From contig NC_016134.3 of assembly GCF_000005505.3 (NCBI RefSeq), positions 26,859,584 through 26,923,583 of the forward strand: a stretch of DNA of 64,000 bases, given 5' to 3'. Position 1 is the stretch's first letter. Each line of letters starts with the position of its first letter. Source of the DNA: Brachypodium distachyon (Eukaryota > Streptophyta > Magnoliopsida > Poales > Poaceae). Positions 1 through 11,479 of the stretch are shown one piece after another. A program made the translations under genes and the position numbers. The notes under the pieces are model-generated. The model worked only from the letters and a program-made list of their open reading frames with translations. It ran no database searches and had not been told where the DNA came from.

Positions 1-2097
1 GGGTTCGCGTGGAGGAACTCGATGAGTTCATCTACGCATCCACCGAGCTGCCGGTGAGACAGTTGGCAGGACCGCTACAGCCGCGACGCGGAGCTCTTCC
101 CCATCGTCGAGAGGATCAAGGCCCTGCGACTAGCGGGGCTCACTGATCTTGACGTGACGCGCACCTACATCATCCGGCGCATCGCGCCGCTGCAGCTGCG
201 GTCTCGCCCCGCGTGGGCCAGTGCCAGTCAGACCGGCACGGGGGCCAGCGGCGCCGCCACCACGCTTGCCGCCGACCCGATCCTAGTGGAGGAGGAGCCC
301 GCAGCAGGTACAGGCCCCTCCTCTGATTCCATTGCGCATGCTCCTTCTGCTCATTGGCCCATAACCGTGCCATTACCTTGTCTCGCAGGCGAAATCCAGC
401 CCGCAGCGGACAGCCCGGCAGTAGGAGCTGGGATAGAGGGGTACAAGGCTCCCCCCACAAGCACTACGCCCCTGCAAGGTACCCGTCCGGAGTTTCCTTG
501 CGTTCGTCGTCGGGTACCCCGGCTCAGCTTGAAGTACTCATTTTGCTATTTATCGCAGGCCCTATTGCGCCCACAAAAAGGGCGGACGCAGCGGTGATCG
601 ACCTCACCTCTGACGTTGAGGACGCAGGGTTGAGGGAGAAGCCGGAGGCGGCTTCTGCGCCAAGCTCCGCCGTGCCGGACACAACAGCGGCGGCGCCCGC
701 CGTCTCTACCGGGGCGGAGCTTCCTCGGCCTTGCAGGCCAGAGGCGCGGGTCCCGTAGCCGCCCCACAGGAGACGACTCCTGCCGGGGGCCCGGCCCTCC
801 CGCCAGACCCGCAACCCACGGGCGCGGGTGCGGGGGAAGAAGTGGCAGGGGTGCAGCAGGCGGCTCCCCTGCAAGCGGACGATGCTCCCCCCGGCCAGAC
901 CATGGCGGTGCGTCATCGTCCGTCGCCACCTCCAGCCCAGACCTCAGCACACTTGCCGGGGCGACTTGGGACCCAAGCATCTATGACCAGGGGCACCAAT
1001 TCCTCGACGCCATCAAGGAGCAACAGCTGGCGGTCGTCACCTCATTCAACAAGGTGAGGGAGCACCATGAGCTTGCGAAAGGCCAACTCGGCGAGGTGCG
1101 GCGAGATGTCGAGAGGGAGCGGCAGGAGCTCTCCCGGCTACGGGAGGAGACGTGCCTGGTTCGGCAGGCCAGGGACGAGGCCGCAACGTCGGCCGTCCCC
1201 GAGGCAGAGCTCCATCAGCAACTGGAGGCCCAGCGCGCCGAGCACCAGCAAGCACTGGACTCACTGGCCGCGGCGCGGGAGAAGGCCAACAAGGAGCACG
1301 AGAAGGTGCTTGCTACGGCCCAAGCTTGCCTCAACGAGAAGAGCGAGTTGGTCAATAGCTACTCCTCCCAGCTCCAGGCGCTGCACACGAAGCTGGAGGA
1401 GTAGGCCAAAGCCGCGGAGGACGCGGCAACGGCGTCGGCGTGGTGAGAGAAGGAGCTCAATTTCTCCATGGAACGGAGCGTCCATCTCGAGTCAGAATTG
1501 TCCACCGCCCGGGGCGAGCTCGTCAAGATGGGCGAGGACAATGTGGCCAAGGCCAAGGAGATCGCGTGGCTCGCGGAGCTCGTCCGCAAGGCCAAGCACG
1601 CGGTGGCGCTGGCACGCGGCAACCATGACAAGCTGGCGGAGCAGCGGCGGAGGGAGACCGAGAGGTTGCGCGAGATCGCCCAGGCCGTGCGTGAGTTGCT
1701 GCCAAGGTTCGAGCTGCAGGCCGCGAAGGTGGACGGCACGGACATCAGCACCCTCATCCCGTTCTTCTCCGACATGGTGGGGAAGCTCGGGGCGTTGGAC
1801 GTGTGGATCTCCAAATTCTGCGACGGGGAGATTGCGTCGTGCGCCAGGGAGATCGCTGAGACGATCCTCCCCCAGGTGCACTACCACCACCCTGACTTCC
1901 CCTTCGAGATGCTGCTGGACGCGTGGTTGGACAGCAAGGATGGCCCCTCCCACACCAGGACGATAAGCCGGTTCATCGACGAAGTGGTGGACCGGATGCA
2001 GAGAAAGCCGGAGCCCTCAGCGGAAGCCCCCGGCAAGCTTTTGTTTTTCCTTTTTTGTTTCCTGCAAGTGTTGCGCTTGGCGCTGTTGAACAATTAA
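1..2097 (+). pseudogene. Antisense extra gene of Tat element B (gypsy-type transposon domain plus coiled coil), 3' part
   Basis: The window opens inside this gene. The first 200 bases match the N-terminal part of the equivalent gene in element A (near 20388-20190 on the minus strand), including the words RDAE, KALRLAGL and RRIAPLQL. A low-complexity region and possible introns follow. From about 1054 the product is a long charged coiled coil rich in E, Q, A and K, ending in a globular tail with ESELS, DKLAEQRR, FSDMVGKL and DVWISKFCDG near 1490-1830. A stop near 1402 and another near 1443 break the coiled coil, so it is a pseudogene. It runs opposite to gag-pol, as expected for the antisense ORF of Tat elements. 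Its function is unknown in the literature I recall. Confidence 0.72.
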
Positions 2098-2544
2098 TGC
2101 TTTATTAGCCCATGTAATCATTCGCTACTTTTATGAATTTCATTTTCTGGTTCTACTTGGTTCTTGTTCCCGAAACTGACTCGCGGGGTGGATCTTCTTG
2201 TCCCCGTGTGTTGCGCTTTGTGTTGCCGTGGACTCGCACGCTACCGGCTTAACCAGACCAGGGACCCGGGACGGACCCGCAGTGCCAACCTGGGGCCAAG
2301 TAGCAGCGGCGAGCCACTCCGCTTGCGGGTTAGCTACTCCCAAGCACGCGCCCACGGGACGGACCCGCAAGCCGCATGAGGAGCGCACTCCCCCCGCAAG
2401 CATCTTTCTAGCACTCCAGCCAGACTTAAGACCAGACCCACGCCAACAAGCCAGCGTTTAGTATTAGAAAGCTAGGCGGCTAGGACCATGCACTTAGCTG
2501 TCTGTTCTCACGTCGATCGTATCAGTTCTGCACCTAGAACGCTT

Positions 2545-2760
2545 GCTGGAGGGATGCGGCGAGGGTGCTGTGGCAGTGCACCCATCAGCGCTAAGCACTG
2601 ATGGCATGCACCCCCACAGCGTCTCTGCGGCAACCCTCACCTTGGAATCGCCTGCTGGGAGGATGCGGCAAGGCCGCGATGGCAGTGCACCCATCGGTGC
2701 TGAGCATGGATGGCATGCACCACCATCGCGCCTCTGCAGCAGCCCGCACCTTTGTAGCCA
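2545..2760. repeat. Tandem repeat in the pol-to-antisense-gene spacer of Tat B
   Basis: Two diverged units of about 110 bp share GGCAGTGCACCCATC followed by GGCATGCACC. The same kind of array lies at the matching place in element A (about 15890-16095, opposite strand), so it belongs to the family. The rest of 2098-3438 is noncoding retrotransposon spacer with no gene seen. Confidence 0.7.
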
Positions 2761-3438
2761 TCTCCTTAGCTTTGCCTTGAGTTGCTCCTGGCCACCATGA
2801 CCTTTTGTAGGCACGGCAAAGAATCCTGCCACCGCGCGCGCCGAGCCTCCACGGCACCCGTGGCGACGCCCTCCTGCGGTAAGAACCTTGATGCGGTCGC
2901 CATGCACCAGTGGCTGCCCGCTAGACGACACGGCCTGTGAGCACTCCACGAGTATCACAGTGTGTCTGACCCCTAACCTTATCCTGCATGTGAGATTCTT
3001 ACCAATCCCGAGATGCTGCAATTTTTTTTCGAAATGCACGAAAACAATACAGCACAAACAACCCTCCTGCCTCCCAGCCCCCGGGCACAGAAGGGTCGAT
3101 ACCAAACTTAGGTGTGAGCACTCTTCCATTTCCAAGACGCAGGCACTGTGTGGTGCGCGTTGCAAGGAACCCAACAATGGCACGACCCCGTGTCGGAGTG
3201 ATCCAGCAACGAGATTTGTGCTTTCGAGGCTCCGGCAGCCCCCTCCTCACAGCCAAGGATGGAAAGAGACTTCTGTGCACCTAGAGCAGGAGACAGAAGA
3301 AAGGACATGCAACGATCGAAACAACTTGGAATTCAGGGGAAACCACTTATTTTTATTCGTTGAAACTAGCGGATTACAATCGGGTGTTGCCCGGCTACAC
3401 TAGTTCGAGAGGCATGCTGCAGCAGCATCACCCGTGGG

Positions 3439-4829
3439 TCAGGCTCCGCTGCTTTGCGGGTAAAACTTGCGCAAGTGCTCAAGGTTCCAACTATTTTGCA
3501 CCAGCAAGCCTTCTTCAGTTTCCGGCCGGACGGCCCCGGCCTGGTCACCTGCACTACTCGGAAGGGGCCTTCCCATTTCAGAGCGAGCTTATTCCCAGCC
3601 TTCGTTCCTTGTATCCGGCGCAGGACAAGGTCTCCGACCTCGAGCTCCCGGGACAGACCCGCCTATCATGATAACGGCGGAGTCCCTGCTGATACCGTGC
3701 AGCTCGTACAGCAGCCCGGCATCGAAGTTCTTCGATGAAGTTCAGATCGTCAACCCTCTGCTCGTGTTGGCTATGGTCGTCGTACGCGCGTACCCGAGGG
3801 GATCCATGCTTGAGCTCGAGAGGCAGCACCGCTTCTGCCCCGTAGACAAGGGCGAAAGGAGTTTTGCCCGTTGCCCGGCTAGGTGCGGTCCTGATTGACC
3901 ACAGCACGGGCCGGAGTTCTTCGACCCAGTGCTTCCCATGGCCTTTGATCTTGTCAAAGGTTCTCGTCTTGAGCGCCCGCAGCACCTCTGCGTTGGCTCG
4001 CTCCGCCCGTCCGTTGCTCCTCGGGTGAGCAACAGAGGCGAAGTGGACCTTGGTGCCCATGCCGTCGCGGTAGGCTTGGAACACCGCGCTCGTGAATTGC
4101 GTGCGTTGTGGGTGATGATGCCGTTGGGCACACTGAACCGACACACAATGCTCTTGAAGCATTTGATGGCCGCCTGAGCGGTCACCTTCCTCACTGGCTC
4201 CACCTCCACCCACTTGGAGAACTTGTCGATGGCCACGAGCAAATACTCGTAGCCACCAACCGCTCTTGGCAACTTGCCGACGATGTCCAGCCCTCAGACC
4301 GCGAACGGCCTAGAGGATGGAATGACTTGCAGGGCTTGTGCCGACTGGTTATTCTTCTTTGCATGGAACTGGCACGCCTCGCACGTCTTGACGAGTTGCT
4401 CGGCATCGGCTAGCGCTTTGGCCAGTAGAAGCCGTGCCGGAAAGCCTTGCCAGCTAGAGCCCGGGAGGCCACATGGTGCGAGCATGTGCCCCGGTGTATG
4501 TCTTTCAGAAGTGCGCGCCCTTCGTCTTGGGGCACGCAGAGGAGCTTCACTCCATTCGCACGCCTCCGGTAAAGATGGCCGTCTACCAGAGCGTACGTCT
4601 TGCCTTGTCGGGCTACACGCTCCGCGGCAACATCGTCTTCAGGGAGGGCTCCCTTCTTGAGGTAGCGGGCTATGTCGACCGCCCAAGGCGGGGTTTCCCT
4701 TCTCATGCATGCCGCCACATCGGCGACATGGACCTCCGCTGTTGCGGGGTTTCCTTCGGTTGCCGGGTGGGCTTTCCCGGCAGCCGGCCGGGGCGTGAGT
4801 GAAGGCGCAGTCTGCCTGTACCAGAACAC
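3439..4829 (-). pseudogene. Integrase region of Tat B
   Basis: Reading the minus strand from 4829, the zinc-binding H2C2 part is visible (HRGTCSHH and later CEACQFH). The rve catalytic core follows (LDIVGKLP, VAIDKFSKWVEVEPV, GIIT, AHPRSNGRAERAN), then the C-terminal region ending in LEHLRKFYP just before the stop at 3439-3441. The core is split over three frames: a stop sits after PFAV near 4294, a frameshift near 4130 replaces the expected GTQF, and another lies near 3640. The intact comparison is the integrase in element A at 14400-15177. Confidence 0.85.
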
Positions 4830-4898
4830 GCCCGCCGTGATCTTCCTGCGCTTCGCTGCCCACTTGGACAGTTCGTCAGCTGTGAAGTTATCCTTGCG

Positions 4899-5690
4899 CT
4901 AGACGTGCTCGAATCGCAAACCCTTGAACTTGCATTCTAGCTTGCGGACTTCATCCACGTACGCTGCCATCTGCGGGCAGTCGTAGTCCTTGTTGACGTG
5001 GTTGATCACGAGATTGGAATCCCCGCGAACAAGCAGGCGCTTGATATCAAGGGCGATCGCCGCCCGCAACCCGGCGAGCAACCCTTCGTACTCAGTCGTG
5101 TTGTTGGTGGAGTTGGGGAAGTCGAGTTGGATGGCGAACTTTAGCTGGTCTCTCGCGGGTGACTCGATGACGACTCTGGCGCCAGCTCCCTACAGGCTGA
5201 AAGCGCCGTCAAAGTACATGGTCCAGTGGTCTTCGTCCAGCTTGCCGGGCAGGCTTGTCTCCGGCTGCTCTTCCTCTATGCCCGTCGAGGTCCACTCTGC
5301 AACAAAATCAGCCAGAGCAGCACTGTTGATACTCTTGGTGTTAGTGAAGTGCAGATCAAACTCCGACAACTCCATCCTCCACTCGGCCACCCTTCCGGTG
5401 GCTTCACGGTTGGTGAGTGCCCGCTCGAGGCAGAACCCCGACACCATTGTGACGCGATGCGCCTGGAAGTAGTGGCGCAGCTTGCGTGATGCAAGCAGAA
5501 TCCCCAGCAAGAGCTTCTGCACTTGCGGGTACCGTGTGCGGGCGTCGCGCAACACCGTGCTAACGAAGTACACCGGGTGCTGCACGAGCCGCTTGCGCAG
5601 TTCCCGGGTCCGAGGCGGTTGCCGGGGCTGACTCAGCCCCTTGCCCCGCAAGCTCAGTCCCCGGGAGATCTTCTTCTCTCTCGGCCACAA
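4899..5690 (-). pseudogene. Dual RNase H region of Tat B
   Basis: The first RNase H (5690 to about 5330) shows [20 protein letters not shown] and FDLHF. A second begins at [10 protein letters not shown] (about 5215), is broken by a stop at 5190, and continues to 4899 with YEGLLAGLRAA and RGDSNLV. Plant Tat elements are known to carry an added archaeal-like RNase H after their own, which fits this order. Catalytic acidic residues are present in the second copy (the D of YFDGA, the E of YEGL, the D of RGDS). Confidence 0.8.
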
Positions 5691-5699
5691 GCACCGAGC

Positions 5700-6485
5700 T
5701 TACCACTTGATCAGTCGCCGCTAGGTAGAGTAGCAGCGGCTCGCCCGGCTTGGGGGCAACGAGGATTGGCGGCGACTTGAGGTACTGCTTGAGATCCTGG
5801 AATGCCGCCTCAGCCTTGGGGGTCCAGTCGATTGGGACCTTCTTCTTCATCACCTTGAAAAAAGGTAGGGCGCGTTTGCCCAGCCTTGAGATGAACCCCA
5901 GCACGGCTACGCAGCCGTTGAGGCGCTGAACGTCCTTCACCCCGCGGGGAGCCTCCATCTTCTCGATAGCTTCTATCTTCTTTGGGTTGGCCTGAATCCC
6001 CCTGTGCGAAACCAAGAAGCCCAGAAGTTGCCCTGAGTCTACACCAAAAATGCATTTCTCAGGGTTCAACTTGAGCTTGATCCTGAGGAGATTATCAAAT
6101 GTCTCCCGCAGGTCATCAATAAGCGAGTCCCCGCGCTTTGACTTGATGACGATATCATCCATGTAGGCCTCAATGTTCCGGCCTAGCTGGGGTCCCAACC
6201 ACTCGCGCAATGCACGCTGGAATGTTGAGCCCGCGTTCTTCAACCCGAAAGGCATGCATATGTAGCAGTAACAGCCATCGGGGTGATGGACGCCGTTTTT
6301 TCGTCCTCCTCGACTGCCATCTTGATCTGATGGTAGCCAGAAAAAGCATCCAAAAAGCACAACAAATCGCAACCGGCAGTGGAATCTACTATTTGATCAA
6401 TGCGAGGTGCAGGGAAAGGGTCTTTGGGACATGCACGATTAAGATCTGTAAAGTCTACACACATGCGTAATTTATTCTCCCCCTT
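5700..6485 (-). pseudogene. Reverse transcriptase region of Tat B
   Basis: The minus strand shows RMCVDFTDLN, ACPKDPFP, FLDAFSGYHQI and, after a frameshift near 6300, YICMPFGLKNAGSTFQR and the catalytic box AYMDDIVIKS (YMDD) near 6150. GFLVSHRGIQANPKKI, of the thumb and connection region, follows. A further frameshift lies near 5680 before RNase H. Upstream at 6455-6703 another frame keeps the linker (KHRLAVRP, VKQKIRRQA). The domain order is normal for Ty3/gypsy pol. Confidence 0.88.
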
Positions 6486-7510
6486 GGTACTACAACTGGA
6501 TTCGCTAACCAAGTAGGGTACAATACTTTCCTGATAGCTCTGGCAGCCTTCAGCTTCTCCACTTCTTGCTTGATGAAGTCTTTGCGCTCCTGTGCTTGCC
6601 GGCGGATCTTCTGCTTGACGGGGCGGGCTGGACGCACCGCAAGCCGATGCTTGATCACCTCCCAAGGGACTCCGGGAAGATCCGATGGTTCCCAAGCGAA
6701 CACATCGGCATTCTCCCGGAGGAAAGTGATGAGGGCGCTTTCCTATTTGGCATTGAGGTTCGCACCGATGTTGACGGTGCGCTGCTCGTTGCCGGCCTGG
6801 AGGGGCAGCTTCTTCACTCTGGCGGCCTCCTCCTTGAGCTTCTGGCCTTTGCCGAGGCGTGAGCTCGAGCTTGTGCGTACCCCAACAAGCTCCTGCGGGG
6901 CCGTCGCTCGGCAGCGAGCCATCACTTCCGGCCACGCCTTCATCACCAGAATCAGCTGCGGCGGTGGCCTTGACGACCTCGCCAACACACCAAGCCGCGT
7001 CCTTGAGGTCGCACCTGATAGAGAGGACTCCGTACGTGCACGCCATCTTCATCACGCCGTAGGTGCAATGAGCTGCCGCCATGAACTTGATCAGCGCCGA
7101 CCGACCAAGGATCGCGTTGTACGGCAACAAGGTATGAGCCACGTCGAACACGAGGTGCTCGGTCCGAAACGCTTCCCGGGACCCGAAAGTAACCGGCAGT
7201 GTGATGCGCCCCAGGGGGCGCACGATCCCGGGGTTCACTCCCCGGAACGGGTCGGTGGGCTTCAAATGCTCTAGTGGCAGCTGAAGCGTCTCCACCAACC
7301 TGGCGGACAGGAGGTTCAACCCCGCTCCGTTGTCCACAAGAACCTTGGTCACCGTCATGTTGTTGATGATCGGCGAGACCACGAACGGCAAAACTCCTGA
7401 CCCCAGCTGTCGGGCTGGGTGATCGTCAAGGCTGAAAGTGATGGGCACGTGCGACCACTTCAGCTGCTTGGGCTCCATGTCCGGCAACAGCGCACACACT
7501 TCCCGGGTGG
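6486..7510 (-). pseudogene. Aspartic protease and linker region of Tat B
   Basis: The minus strand reads PIINNMTVTKVLVDNGAGLN near 7360-7300. VDNGA is the protease active-site loop; Tat-type proteases often have DGGA or DNGA rather than the usual DTG or DSG. LLSARLVETL, PFRGVNPG and YNAILGRSALIKFMAA follow. The frame then slips near 6950, and the 6486-6940 segment is only readable in another frame. Element A carries the same protease without the frameshift. Confidence 0.82.
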
Positions 7511-9160
7511 GGCGCTTCACCGCGCTATGGGATGAGAGAGCGTAAGCTCCCCCATGAATGCAGGCGATGCCGCGAGGCTCCTGGAAGCAGGGCTCGTCAC
7601 CCCCGCTGTAATCGGACTCGCACTGCTCCTCAGCACGAGTCTTGTCTCGTCCCCGGGGAGGCCGCTCCCTGCCAGCTCGGGCTGGGCCGCGTCCTCTCTG
7701 GGCTTCTTCTCTGCCGGCATCTCCGTCGACAGGCTTCGTCCCAGCTCTGGGGTCATTCGGGCAATCCTGGGAGAGATGCCCAATATCCCCAAAGTTGAAG
7801 CAGGCGCCGGCTGCTTGGCGCTCCTCGTGGCGCTGCTCACGCCTCTGCTTGATGCCCTGCAGGATGCGGCAATCCTGCGCGTCATGGGTGGCGTTGGCGT
7901 GGATGGGGCAGCGGGACGCATCGCCCGCCTTGCCGCCAGACCCGCCAGCGGACCAGGCCTTTTTTGCTGGCCTCGATGTAGCCCTTGGTTCTGCGGCAAG
8001 CACTTGCTTCCCGCTGCGCTTCTGGGAGCCCTTCTTTTGCGAGCCCTCAGCGGGATTCGCGGCAGCCTTAGCCGCAAGCTTGGGCGCCAGGCGCCCTTCC
8101 TCGGCCATGGCCCACTTGTGTGCCAGGGCGTAGAGCTCCTGCGTCGTCCGGATCCGGTGTGTGCTCAGCTTCTCCCGCATCTTGGGATCACGGACGTTGA
8201 TGGTGAAGGTATTGATGATGGCGGCAGCCTCTGCCTCGGGAATGGAGTAGGAGAGACTGGAGAAGCGGTTGACGAAACTCCGCAACGTCTCTCCTGGCTT
8301 CTGCACAACCGTGTGCAACTCCGCCATGGTTCCCGGGCGCTTGTAGCCGCCCTGAAACGCGCTCATAAACTGCTCGCGCCGGTCAGCCCAAGTGGCTATG
8401 GACCCGGCAGGCAGGTTGAGCAACCAGGTCCTCGCTCCTCCTTTGAGGACCATCGGGAACCAATTGGCCCTAACCTTGTCGTCGGCGCCGATGGCGTGCA
8501 TCCCCAACGTGTAGGTCAGGAGGAAATCTTTCGGGTTCATGGTCCCATCATACGTTCCAAGCGTTGGCGCTCGGAACTTGCGGGGCCATGTCACCCGGCG
8601 CAGCTCGCGGGTGAACGCGGTGCAACCGTCCTCGGTGCCCATGGGAGCATCCTCCTGCTCCTTTGGCGTTGACGTTCCGCCTCACACCAGCGCCGATGAT
8701 CCAAGCGCTGGCGGAGGTCGTCTTGCTGGCGGGCGTTCAAGACAACCCGCGCATCACCCCGTGTGACGGTCGGTGACGAATCCAAGGACCCCTTAGGATC
8801 CTCGCCTCCTTGCCCTCCCTGCGGGGGAGGGTTTTCTCCCTGCCCCGAGACACGGGGCGCGTCTCCGCGTCCTGAGTTCTGCCCTCGGTCTGAACCGGCC
8901 GGGGCGCCCTCGCCTTGCGTTTGCTGGGCGGCGTGCGCAAGGAGCGCGTCTAGCTCCGCACTCCATGCCTCGTGCGCCGGCGTGCCTTGCGGTGGCTCGT
9001 AGCGCACCATGACACGTCCTGTCCCCCGATGCCCCTGGGTGAGTAGGGCGAGATCCCGACGGCGTCGCACGCGACGCGGTATGCTCGTGGCGCAGCTGCC
9101 TCTGCGCGTCTTCGGCCCGTGAGTGGACTTGCTGGCTGGCACGGGCAGCGTCATGGCCAC
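7511..9160 (-). pseudogene. gag region of Tat B with a damaged zinc knuckle
   Basis: A likely start lies near 9010 (MVRYEPPQG), although an in-frame ATG also occurs at 9160. A frameshift near 8650 leads into the retrotransposon gag domain: WPRKFRAPTLGTYDG, ANWFPMVLKGGART, WADRREQFMSAFQGGY and FVNRFSSLSYSIPEAE. A basic stretch and the knuckle CFNFGDIGHLSQDC near 7790 follow; the second cysteine of CX2CX4HX4C is Phe, so the zinc knuckle is probably lost. Capsid-like assembly is the normal role of this protein. Confidence 0.85.
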
Positions 9161-9469
9161 TCGTGCAACTAGCTCTAGTGCTAGGAGCCGCTGGCCCCCT
9201 CAGCCGGTTGTCCGCTGACGGCCGAGGGGGTGGGGAGGCAGCTGCGATTGCTGCTGCTGCTGCACCCGAGAGGGCTTAGGGTTCTTCTAACCCTGCGATG
9301 CGGGTTGCACGTCATGTGATTGCGTGTGCGCCGCTGGGGCACCACGTGGGTCGATCCGAGGGTCGCCAGCCCGCTTGGGGGGCATGGTGACGGGTTCTGT
9401 TGTCGGAGAAGACGAAGATGACGTAGCTGCAGACGACGGCGCCGGCGGTCACCGGCGAGCTCTCCACAT

Positions 9470-9491
9470 GCGCCCCCTACCTGGCGCGCCA
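9470..9491 (-). other. Primer-binding site of Tat B
   Basis: Two bases inside the LTR end, the minus strand reads TGGCGCGCCAGGTAGGGG. It starts with TGG, as tRNA 3' complements do. From memory, Tat and Ogre elements are primed by tRNA-Arg with a very similar site; that assignment is recalled, not checked. Confidence 0.8.
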
Positions 9492-9493
9492 GA

Positions 9494-10220
9494 TGTCTTA
9501 GCCCGGGGCTTAGACACCGGGGATGCGAGGCACCCCTTTTTTTGGTTCGGCAGTGGGTGTTGGGATCGCTCCGGCGATCGCCGGCGAGGCCAATGTGAGG
9601 CGTAAAGATGCACAAGATCGTTTTACCCAGGTTCGGGCCACCCTGAGGTGTAAAACCCTACGTCCTACTTCTGAGCTTGTATTAACCAATGAACTAGGGT
9701 TTACAAGTTGCGGGGGAGTCCCCGGGCGCTCTTTCCTTTCTTGCTAAGTGCTACTTGCTATTTCTGGGCTAAAACTAGTAAGAACCGAACCGAATCGAAC
9801 CCAACCCCTTGACTGTTGGCGATGATCCTCCTTTTATACTCAAGGGGATACCACAGGTGTCTCGATGCATGGGTGACAAGTGTCGAGCTTAGACCTTAGG
9901 CAACTTGCCCTTGCTGCGTTGGCATGCATGCATGGTCCGAAGCACTGTACCCAGGGCGATATGTGCCTTGGATTTACGGAGAGACACTCACTGTGGGCTG
10001 ACTTGACAAGGAACCACCCTTCTGTTGGAGCATTTAATGTTTGCTTGTGCCACACTCCTCGCCTTGACGAATCCCGCGCACAGGGAGCCTGCCAGGGCGG
10101 CCACGTGGCGCAGATGCTCTGCCTACTGGGCACCTGCCCTATCGTAGGCGCCGGCGCCCGGGAACACACACCTGGGAACACACACCCGCCGGCGCCTTCT
10201 TCTCCCCCTCTTTCCCTGCA
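9494..10220 (-). repeat. 5' LTR of Tat element B
   Basis: The LTR is about 727 bp. On the minus strand it begins TGCAGGG at 10220 and ends AAGACA at 9494. It aligns with the LTR of element A (21380-22281), for example ATTAAATGCTCC near 10030 and CCTGTGGTATCCCCTTGAG near 9850. A TATA box (GTATAAAAGG on the minus strand) lies at about 9830-9840. It starts nearly 290 bp later than the LTR of A, so its left part is diverged or shortened. Confidence 0.82.
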
Positions 10221-10915
10221 CTTCCTAGCCTGTGGTTCAAGGGCTTCCTCACGCGCAACGCCCTCATACATTCACTCTTCGCAATGAAGGCAGGGTCAGA
10301 CGATTCCTTCTTGAATTTTTCCCATTCGGCCACATCAGTTATCGACGACCATTTCTTCTTGATGATCTCATAGGGTTTGTCCATCCACTTTCTAGCGGTG
10401 GTTTTCCAATTAGCAAGACCATTCCGCACTGCTACGTTGACGGACGCTAGGAATCGCTCGCGCCACTCATCAGTGACTTGGAACCTCCTTACAACGTCCG
10501 CGATGCACGTGTTTCTAACGACTTCGGAGATGTCACTCCACTCGTCGGTGATCTTGCAATATTTACGTGCAACGGCTCCACAGGTGGTTGCGAAGGCCTA
10601 CTGTGCCCTCTCAGGCGACTCCGGGCGGCCTCTGTCAGAGTGCCGGGTAACCACGTAACAAAACTCTTTCAAGTTGTGGCTCCCCCTCGGCGTCTTCTTC
10701 CTTGGCTTCTTAGCCGTAGAAGCAGTTGGCTGTGGGTTAGTCTCTTCCACCCGTCGCTTGTTGTCGCTTTCTTCTGAACGAGAGCTACCTTTGCTAGAGC
10801 TAGGTTTGCCGCCAAAGCTGGCAATTTGCTCTCCCGATGAAGACTCTTCATCGACACGATGTACCTCCTCAGGAGCTACGTCCTCAAGAACTGATTTCTG
10901 GCTACTCTTGCCCAT
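10221..10915 (-). pseudogene. CACTA second gene, Transposase_24 (TNPA-like), truncated by Tat B
   Basis: The minus strand starts at an ATG at 10915 (MGKSSQKSV) with an acidic, serine-rich N terminus and a basic patch (KKPRKKTPRG). After a frameshift near 10600 comes the conserved Transposase_24 part: NGLANWKTTARKWMDKPYE, IIKKKWSSI, WEKFKK and NHRLGS. Coding identity stops at about 10221, where the LTR of Tat B begins, so the C terminus is cut off. In En/Spm-type elements this second protein binds subterminal repeats; that role is inferred from the family. Confidence 0.75.
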
Positions 10916-11375
10916 TTCGTACCTATGCCATCAAAACCATCAAATATATATCGGCCGAAAATTTCGGCATGACCCATGCTAAAAAACTAACAAATTTTTG
11001 CAACTAGGAGCTCGAAACCTGCATAAAACCCCACCCGCATATGTACCCCCTCGGCACGATGGCCGGCCCCTTCTCCAATGACCCGACACGATGGTCGGGC
11101 CCACAATTCACATAAATGAAGCACTTTCCAATGCAAAAATTCATATACAACATGTATATAGCATAGAAACAACATTTATATAGCACATAAACAACATGGA
11201 ATAGCCCATATACATGGAATAGCTTTCAAACAACATCGATATAGTAATGTCATAAAAGAATTAATTACAATACCCATATACATGGAATAGTTTTCAATGA
11301 ACAACATGTATAAATCCTAATCCCAATTAAACAACATTTAAACAGCATGTATATCAAATTCCATGTAGGGTGCTC

Positions 11376-11455
11376 TAATTTGATAGCAACTAATTTGATA
11401 GCAACTAATATGACTGCAACTAATTTTGACAGAAACTAATTTGACAGAAACTAAC
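11376..11455. repeat. Minisatellite of about 17 bp units in the CACTA element
   Basis: Four to five imperfect copies of GCAACTAATTTGATAG lie head to tail. They run into a short CCCTAA triplet (11451-11473). This is probably noncoding leader of the Transposase_24 gene; 10916-11375 is AT-rich with no gene seen. Confidence 0.7.
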
Positions 11456-11479
11456 CCTAACCCTAACCCTAACAGAAGA

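Larger units (their letters stand above)
1..10220 (-). mobile_element. Tat-lineage Ty3/gypsy LTR retrotransposon B, incomplete at window edge
   Basis: The order on the minus strand is LTR (9494-10220), primer-binding site, gag, protease, reverse transcriptase, RNase H, a second RNase H, integrase, spacer with tandem repeats, then an extra gene on the opposite strand at 1-2097. A double RNase H and an antisense gene between pol and the 3' LTR are known features of plant Tat elements (Grande, RIRE2 and Ogre relatives). The 3' LTR lies left of the window. Many frameshifts and stops show it is dead. It interrupts the Transposase_24 gene of a CACTA element at about 10220. Confidence 0.88.

Noticed and set aside
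1067..1966. Arginine/serine-rich 299-codon frame
   Set aside because: Shadow of the coiled-coil frame of the Tat antisense gene; composition is typical of an out-of-frame reading.
7554..8672. 372-codon plus-strand frame
   Set aside because: Lies opposite the gag domain, which has clear family motifs on the minus strand. The plus frame is a shadow.
11451..11473. Short telomere-like CCCTAA run
   Set aside because: Only about three units, of the CCCTAA type rather than the plant CCCTAAA type, and continuous with a local minisatellite.
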